Below are positions 58,753-64,000 of a stretch of DNA of 64,000 nt, one piece after another. This stretch comes from Myrmaecium sp. VS I D KN 1 (lineage: Eukaryota > Ascomycota > Dothideomycetes > Valsariales > Valsariaceae), in NCBI GenBank assembly GCA_019775845.1, contig JADQAV010000018.1, forward strand, positions 1,061,044-1,125,043. Direction: 5' to 3'. The position numbers were made by a program, and so were the translations under genes. The notes below the pieces were generated by a model. That model was not told where the DNA came from. It saw only the letters and a program-made list of their open reading frames with translations, and searched no databases. How positions within the stretch are numbered: the stretch's first letter is position 1; every line of letters begins with the position of its first letter.

Positions 58753-60591
58753 CTATCGCGTCTCACTCCTCCCCCTCCTCGGCCTCGTCTCCGTCCCACG
58801 CTGCCGCTGCTGCTGCGGCGGCGGCGTCGTCGTCGTCGTCGTCCCCCCCCGCGAAACCGCATCATCATAGCTCGGAATCGGCGGATCCGGTTCCTGGCCG
58901 AGCAACAACGGCGCCCGTTCATCATCGCGCTGATCCGGTTCCCTCTCCCGCTCCCGCTGATGTTGCTGCTGTTGCTCCCCCAACCTCGCCACCCGTTCCC
59001 GTTCCGGAGTACCGGCCGGACTCTCATACTCGGGCGGGGCATCGCCGTGAAGCAGCAGGGCGGCGGGATCGAGGTGGAAACCCAGACCAGCGGGGGGACC
59101 CGTCGACGGCGGTGCCGGTGCCGGCAGCACCGTGGTGGCGCCGCCGCCGCTGGTGCCCTCGCCCGGATCCGTCTCCGCCTCCGGCGAGTCCACGAGCGAG
59201 AGCTGGGCCAGGGAGATGTCAGTAGGGCTGCGTTGGGGGCCGGGGGAGGTCGGCGGGCGGGTGGAGAGGCGCACCTGCGCGGAGGAGGATCGACCGTGGC
59301 CGGGGCCGGGCCGGTAGCCCGCGGCGGCGGCCAGGTAGCCCATGCCCTCGCGGACGCCCTCCACGCCGCCTTCGAGCAGGATGCTGCCCTGCTCGCTGCC
59401 GTACGGCGGTGGCGGCGCGAGCGAGCCCGTCATCGGGGCCAGCCCCCACTTCTTCACGTTCGCCTCGATGAAGACGAACCCGAGCTGGCCGAAGTTGACG
59501 TGCACCTGGCAGGGGCCGTTGGCGCCGACTGTGGGGAAGAAGTTTTGGGACTTGAGGCCGTGCGCGACGTCGTCGAGTTTCTTGCCGTTGCGGGTGAAGA
59601 AGATGGTCCCGGTCCGTGGTCGGTATCCGACGCCGATCACGTCGCCTTGCACATATGCGGGGCCGTACGGGGTACCGTAGAATGGTTGGTTGTATCGGCG
59701 AGATCCGTGAGATGTATATGCCACGGAGCATTTGTGGTAGCCTTTTCTGGTCAGCAACGAAAGCAGCTGGATGGAAATAGGGTCATCCACACTACTCACC
59801 TGGTAGTCTGAAGAGGGGATAGGGTTTCGTCGTCATCCCAATCGAGATGCTCGTCGTCTCCGGTTTCTCGTAGATCTTAGCTTCCCAATAATACACTTCG
59901 TTCTGCTTCGGCACGGGCAGGTTCGTCTGCACGCAACATTCCGAGTCGAAGAACTCAATCTCCGTGCGTCCCTCCACGAAACAGTTGGCGATTTCCAGCT
60001 CCGGCTCGAACTCCCACGCGGAGACCCCCTTCTCCTGTATCGCCAGGAACTGCGAGAGGGAGATGTCCGTGTTCGCCGACTCTGGCGGGTTTGCTTGTAT
60101 GAAGGCTGCGAAGTAACTCATGTCAGCACCGTCTTTCCATTCGTGTCCGGGCGCCGATCTGACCTACCCTTTGCTCGAAGGTACTCGGCTCGTTGAATGT
60201 CGTCCATCTCCTCCAAGGCCTCCGCCTCCTCCTTTGCGAACTGCTGCTCATCATCATATTCACCGGGCCTGCCTATCCGGTCCAGGAAGATGCGGCCGCG
60301 CTGCGTGTACCGCAAGAACCAGACGAGGGAGAGCAGGAGGAGCAAGCCGGCGGCGGAGCCGAAGGCGGCCGCCAGACCGATCAGGATCCCTTTCCCCGTC
60401 GAACCAACACTGTGATTCGTCCGTGGCGTGAGCGCGGCGGCGGCGGCGGTCGCGATCTGCGGGAAGTCGGGCGTCTTCAGCATCGTCGGCGGCATCGAGG
60501 GCGGTTCCTGGTGTCGGATGTAGGAGGTGGTCAGGGTGGCTGGCGGGCCGGGGACGTCGTGCGGGCGCATCATGCTGGAGCGTCGCCTCAT
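58753..60591 (-). CDS. Ssh4/Ear1-like SPRY-domain ubiquitin-ligase adaptor (572 aa)
   Basis: Exons 60591-60168, 60105-59800 and 59741-58753 give 572 residues. One membrane span (about 68-93, LIGLAAAFGSAAGLLLLLSL) follows a short N-terminus. The SPRY/B30.2 domain (about 190-335) includes CCVQTNLPVPKQNEVYYWEAK, VIGVGYRP and GTIFFTRNGKKLDD. The C-terminal half is disordered, with PY-type motifs PPPYG, PPEYES and PSYDDA that bind WW domains of Rsp5/Nedd4 ligases. Yeast Ssh4 and Ear1 act at endosome/vacuole to sort membrane proteins such as permeases for degradation. The stop is 25 bp from an ambiguous G-tract, and a second ambiguity lies upstream; the coding frame itself is uninterrupted. Confidence 0.93.
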
Positions 60592-60821
60592 CCGCTCTGC
60601 CGTGGCGGGTAGAGCAGAAGCAGAGCAGAGCAGAGCAGATCTCGGCTCGATAGGAGGTCAGTGTCCGGGCGCGGATGGATGGATGGGTTGTGGTCCCTCT
60701 GGAGGGGCTCGTTCCTCTGGTGTGAGTCTGCGCGGATGGCGGTTGGCGGTTGACGGTTCTGCGTATGTAGTAGTGGTCGAGCGGAGATGGGCGGCGGCGG
60801 GGGGGGGCAAGATCGCGGTCC

Positions 60822-60823
60822 NN
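60822..60823. other. Two undetermined bases (NN)
   Basis: NN beside a G-rich run in the SSH4-like upstream region; assembly ambiguity. Confidence 0.95.
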
Positions 60824-61010
60824 GGATGGTCCAGGCTCTGACGTACGGGCAGATAGCGAAGGGCGGCGGATGGACGAAGGAAGCAGAGAAACGCGATGCT
60901 GGGATGATCGGCCGTGGTTGTACGAGAGGGGAAAAACGGCGCTGGGATGGTCGGGTATGAAGGTTACGCAAGTGAGTGCCGGTTGGTAGTCGAACGGGTT
61001 GGAGGTGGGA

Positions 61011-61037
61011 GGATGGATGGATGAATGGATGGATGGG
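61011..61037. repeat. (GGAT)n microsatellite
   Basis: About six GGAT/GAAT units upstream of the SSH4-like gene. Confidence 0.85.
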
Positions 61038-61882
61038 TGAAGCTGAGCTGAGGGAAGGGCCGAGTCAGGTAAAGTACCTAATAGGGCGTCTCAGGTGCTT
61101 GGGTACAGTGCAGCGACTGCAGCGTCCGTTTGCGAATATGTACCTACCTACCTAGTAACCCCGGCCGGCAGTCGAAAGGGCTCGCCACCTTAAATCCCAT
61201 CCATGTCCTTGCAGTGTCCAGTGGATGATGTCCAGGTTCGCCTGCCAACCAACCTTCTGGAATAATCAAGGATGACCTCACCCCCCCCATCCACCAAACC
61301 ATCCCACGATCTTCGCACATCGCTATGGTTCCTTCCTATGTATGTACGGGAATATGCGCCATGCACTTCTTCTCAACCTCAGCAAGGAAGCAGAAAGCTT
61401 CACGGTAGCAATGCGATGCCTCGAAGTTCTTTACACAAGGAAAGCATTCCAAACCGCCAAGGGTCTCCCAACCTCCCTCCCCCCCTCCCCAGCCTTCTCT
61501 CCAATCGAAAACAGCCGCTTTCATGCGTATTCGGGATACTTGCAGGCTCGCGAATCCCAGTTCCCGTGACGCTGGCCGTACATACAAATAAATATAAGTA
61601 CTACATACGGAGTAGGCACATACATACGACCTTCTCATTCCGGCCGCATACGGTTCTGCAAAGGTCGGCCTTTCGAGCGTTCTTTATATCCCTGTTATCC
61701 TGTTCACCACCTACTATTTCAGCATTTCGGTTGCCTGCTCCGTTGCAATGCAATGAATCCGTAAAGAGTGTGCGGGTATATAGAGTTAAAAAAAGCCCAC
61801 TGTACTATATATTCCGATGAACGTGCATTTTATCGCGCAAGACAACACTACTACATACCAGGAGTACTACACACTACACCGC

Positions 61883-63231
61883 TCAACTCTCCTCCCACTC
61901 CTCAATCAACTCGTTCAACCCCTCCCCCTCCGGGTCCGCCACCAACCGCGCCTGCTCCCTGCCCACCACCGGCAACTCCCTCACCCCCTTCTCCCGCCAC
62001 TTCGCCGGCACGCTCTTCTCGAAGTCCAGCAAGCCCACCTGCGCCAGCACGCTCGCCTGATCCCAGTACACGTGCTCCGAGTAGATCCTGCCCGCCTTCA
62101 AGCACACCACGATCACCATCGCGATCTCGATCTTCTTGTTCGTCGCGGGGATCCCGGGGAGCAGCCAGGCCACGGGCTGCGAGTGCGTGAGGGAGACCTG
62201 GAACTCGTCGACGATGCGGTCGGCGCCGATGGTGCGCGAGAGGAGGCGGAGTGTGAGAGAGGGCGGCGCCGGGTGGAAGAAGGTCGTGTAGAACCGCATG
62301 AGCTCTGGCTTGCCGAAGCCGCCCGTCATCGTGGGCACGTACAGCACGTGCGGATCGAGCGGGTCGTCGGTCATGGTGCTGAGCGTTTTGTCGGTGGAGG
62401 GCGAGTAGAATTTGTCTGCGGAGTAGTAAGATATTAGTTAAACCTCTTGGTCGTTGTAAGATGGAAAGGGAAAGGGGAGATGGAACGCACGCTCAATGTT
62501 TTGCTCCCACATCTTCTCCAGCTCGACCTCAGCCTGGAAAGCCCGTCGGACGGTGGACAGACTCCGACTCCACGCGATCCCGTCCGCGACCTTATCATAC
62601 TCCTCCAGATCGCTCTCCGCGAACCCCGGATCCACGCCCTGGTAAAAGTAGCACGGGTACGCGAACTTGCTCTGCAAACCCCCGGCGCCGATGCCGGGCG
62701 TGATGTGCTTCGTCTTCGTCCGCCGCTTCCCTTGGATCCCGAGCACCTCCGCGTTCCGGCTGACCCCGACCGTCCCGCCCGCGAGGTGGACGAGCACGCG
62801 GAAGTTCGCCGGGAAGCGGACGTTGGGATCCGGGACGGTGCCGGGGTAGTACGCTACCAGGGCGCACAGCTTGGAGACGGAGGAAGCAGGCTTGACGAAG
62901 GCCTCGAGCGCGACGGAAGCGGCATCGCCGAAAGCTGTATGGTCGGCGCGTCAGCATGCTTACGGGCGGGAAGACGGATGGGTTGAAATCATGTACCTAC
63001 GATCGCGTACCGGTCCCCGATGCCCAAGCCATCGCCCAGGCGCTGCAGCTTGGAGACGTACCCCTTCCCGCCCTCGTGCATGGGGATGTAGTGCACCTCG
63101 AAGCCCTCGTTCGCCCAGGCCTGCAAGGTCAGCTCGTCGAACTCGTCCGACTCGGCGGTGACATAAAGCTTCGGCGTGGACGAGTGCCAGCTCAGCCAGC
63201 CGTTCCTGTTCGCCAGGAACTGTACGGCCAT
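61883..63231 (-). CDS. Dienelactone-hydrolase-like / SnoaL-like fusion protein (403 aa)
   Basis: Exons 63231-62997, 62934-62491 and 62415-61883 give 403 residues. The first 165 or so residues look like an alpha/beta hydrolase of the dienelactone hydrolase group (KLYVTAESDEFDELTLQAWANEGFEVHYIP; AIVAFGDAASVALEAF; VLVHLAGG). Residues about 245-390 look like a SnoaL/NTF2-type barrel (FYTTFFHPAPPSLTLRLLSRTIGADRIVDEFQVSLTHS, shortened; AGRIYSEHVYWDQ). In the hydrolase part the nucleophile-elbow position reads AFGDAAS (79-85), so the usual Cys or Ser is not evident and activity is doubtful. The role is unknown; ligand-binding or regulatory function is inferred. It is divergent from the AP endonuclease gene, 542 bp away. 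Confidence 0.86.
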
Positions 63232-63773
63232 GAGGTTAGGTTGCGTCGATGTTGCGGATGAAGATAGCGCGATGCGGCGCACCACCACTGGAAGGCATGA
63301 GATTGAGGTAATAAGTGGTGGTTAGATGGAGAGATGTATGTAAGAGGGTGGGAGGGAGGGGGATGCGAAGCTGCACTGCGAATGGGAAGAAACCCATGTC
63401 CCTTCTGCGACAGCGATCCGGTTTTTCGTGCAAGTGAACCACATGCAAACCCCCTCTTCGGCCGTACTCAGCAAGGTTGGTGCCCCTCCCGCTCTTTCCA
63501 TCGTGGCCTGAGGTTGCGAGGACCGGGGGACAGCCTCGAGGCATTGCGTCATCGCTTCGTGGGTGGGGTGTTTGCGCGGTTTGCAGGCATCTACCCCGGA
63601 TTTGATGACCATCGAGTGTCCACCATGCTTCGATTACCGCGGTATCATCGAGGTTCGGCGTGAGAAGGATGATTCCTTATGCCAGGCCGATTTCTTGCTA
63701 CCATCATCAATTCACACGGACGAACTGGAATTTACTCATCCGCCTTATAATCCGACACCGACTACACACAGCA
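63232..63773. other. Divergent promoter region
   Basis: 542 bp between two divergent start codons. No specific site was recognised, apart from a TTATAA too close (about 25 bp) to the plus-strand ATG to be its TATA box. Confidence 0.5.
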
Positions 63774-64000
63774 ATGGACCGCGGAATCAGTCCTCCCCCC
63801 ACCAAACGACGCAAGATCTCCGGGGATAAGGCCATCGCGACTGAGGATACAGCCGTCAAGTCAAGTGAAGAAGCCGACCGACCAGACCAATCCCCTCCAA
63901 AGTCACCCTCGAAGACAATCCGCATCTTCTCCTGGAACATCAACGGCATCACTCCGTTCATCCAAAAACCCATCACCTCCTTCTTCGAGACCAAGGCAAA
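63774..64000 (+). CDS. ExoIII-type AP endonuclease, N-terminal part (cut by window edge)
   Basis: The frame from the ATG at 63774 is open to the end of the window (75 codons). A disordered, basic/acidic N-terminus (MDRGISPPPTKRRKISGDKA) is followed by KTIRIFSWNINGITPFIQ at about 48-65. The WN(I/V)NG string with the metal-binding Asn is the first motif of the exonuclease III / endonuclease-exonuclease-phosphatase superfamily. It probably repairs abasic sites in the nucleus. Whether it is the Ape1- or Apn2-type subclass needs the missing part. Confidence 0.8.
   Translation, partial: MDRGISPPPTKRRKISGDKAIATEDTAVKSSEEADRPDQSPPKSPSKTIRIFSWNINGITPFIQKPITSFFETKA

Larger units (their letters stand above)
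60592..61882. other. Intergenic
   Basis: 1.29 kb: promoter of the SSH4-like gene (with two N at 60822-60823) and 3' flank of the fusion gene. It holds a GGAT tandem at 61011-61037 and TACCTACCTACCTAG at about 61,141-61,155. No gene. Confidence 0.55.

Noticed and set aside
1-64000. Search for transposon or virus-like elements
   Set aside because: No long terminal repeats, terminal inverted repeats, transposase, reverse transcriptase or integrase motifs were seen in any frame.

Overview
The window is nuclear DNA of a filamentous ascomycete (Pezizomycotina). Order Eurotiales is my best guess from protein similarity recalled from memory; species cannot be decided. The evidence is short introns (mostly 50-120 nt) with GT(A/G)NGT donors and CTAAC-like branch points, two Zn(II)2Cys6 transcription factors, a Pbs2-type MAPKK with fungal-specific inserts, and large MFS genes. 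Seventeen protein genes are well supported (one cut by the right edge) and were modelled exon by exon. Three weak short candidates and one possible gene relic are added. I see no rRNA, tRNA, CRISPR or intact transposon.

Layout. 1-3.3 kb: mostly non-coding, with two short minus-strand candidates that have TATA boxes. 3.3-6.1 kb: a Gln-rich coiled-coil protein (+). 7.6-9.7 kb: Pbs2 MAPKK of the HOG osmostress pathway (-), divergent from an auxin-efflux-carrier-like transporter (+, 11.3-13.3 kb). Choline kinase (14.4-17.2 kb), the 60S-assembly factor Sda1 (17.7-20.3 kb) and a histidine/glycine-rich Hsp20-derived protein (21.9-23.2 kb) follow on the plus strand. From 24 to 63.2 kb thirteen consecutive genes lie on the minus strand: an SRPBCC/START-like protein, a sugar transporter, a His/Pro-rich orphan, a two-RRM protein, a Leu3/War1-like transcription factor, an F-box-like DUF protein, a Cas1-type O-acetyltransferase, an Uch37-type deubiquitinase, an Upc2-like transcription factor, transportin (Kap104), an ACS-family MFS transporter, an Ssh4-type SPRY adaptor and a dienelactone-hydrolase-like/SnoaL fusion. 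At the right edge a plus-strand ExoIII-type AP endonuclease begins.

The genes are mainly housekeeping or signalling functions (stress MAPK, phospholipid synthesis, ribosome export, nuclear import, ubiquitin turnover, DNA repair) and do not form a biosynthetic cluster. The most unusual item is the Hsp20-like protein: it has six spaced aromatic/acidic motifs in a Gly/His-rich region and an alpha-crystallin domain missing its middle. Other points of interest are the pseudo-hydrolase/SnoaL fusion, a 5.3 kb gene-free stretch upstream of the Upc2-like factor, and two 2-base ambiguity gaps flanking the SSH4-like gene.
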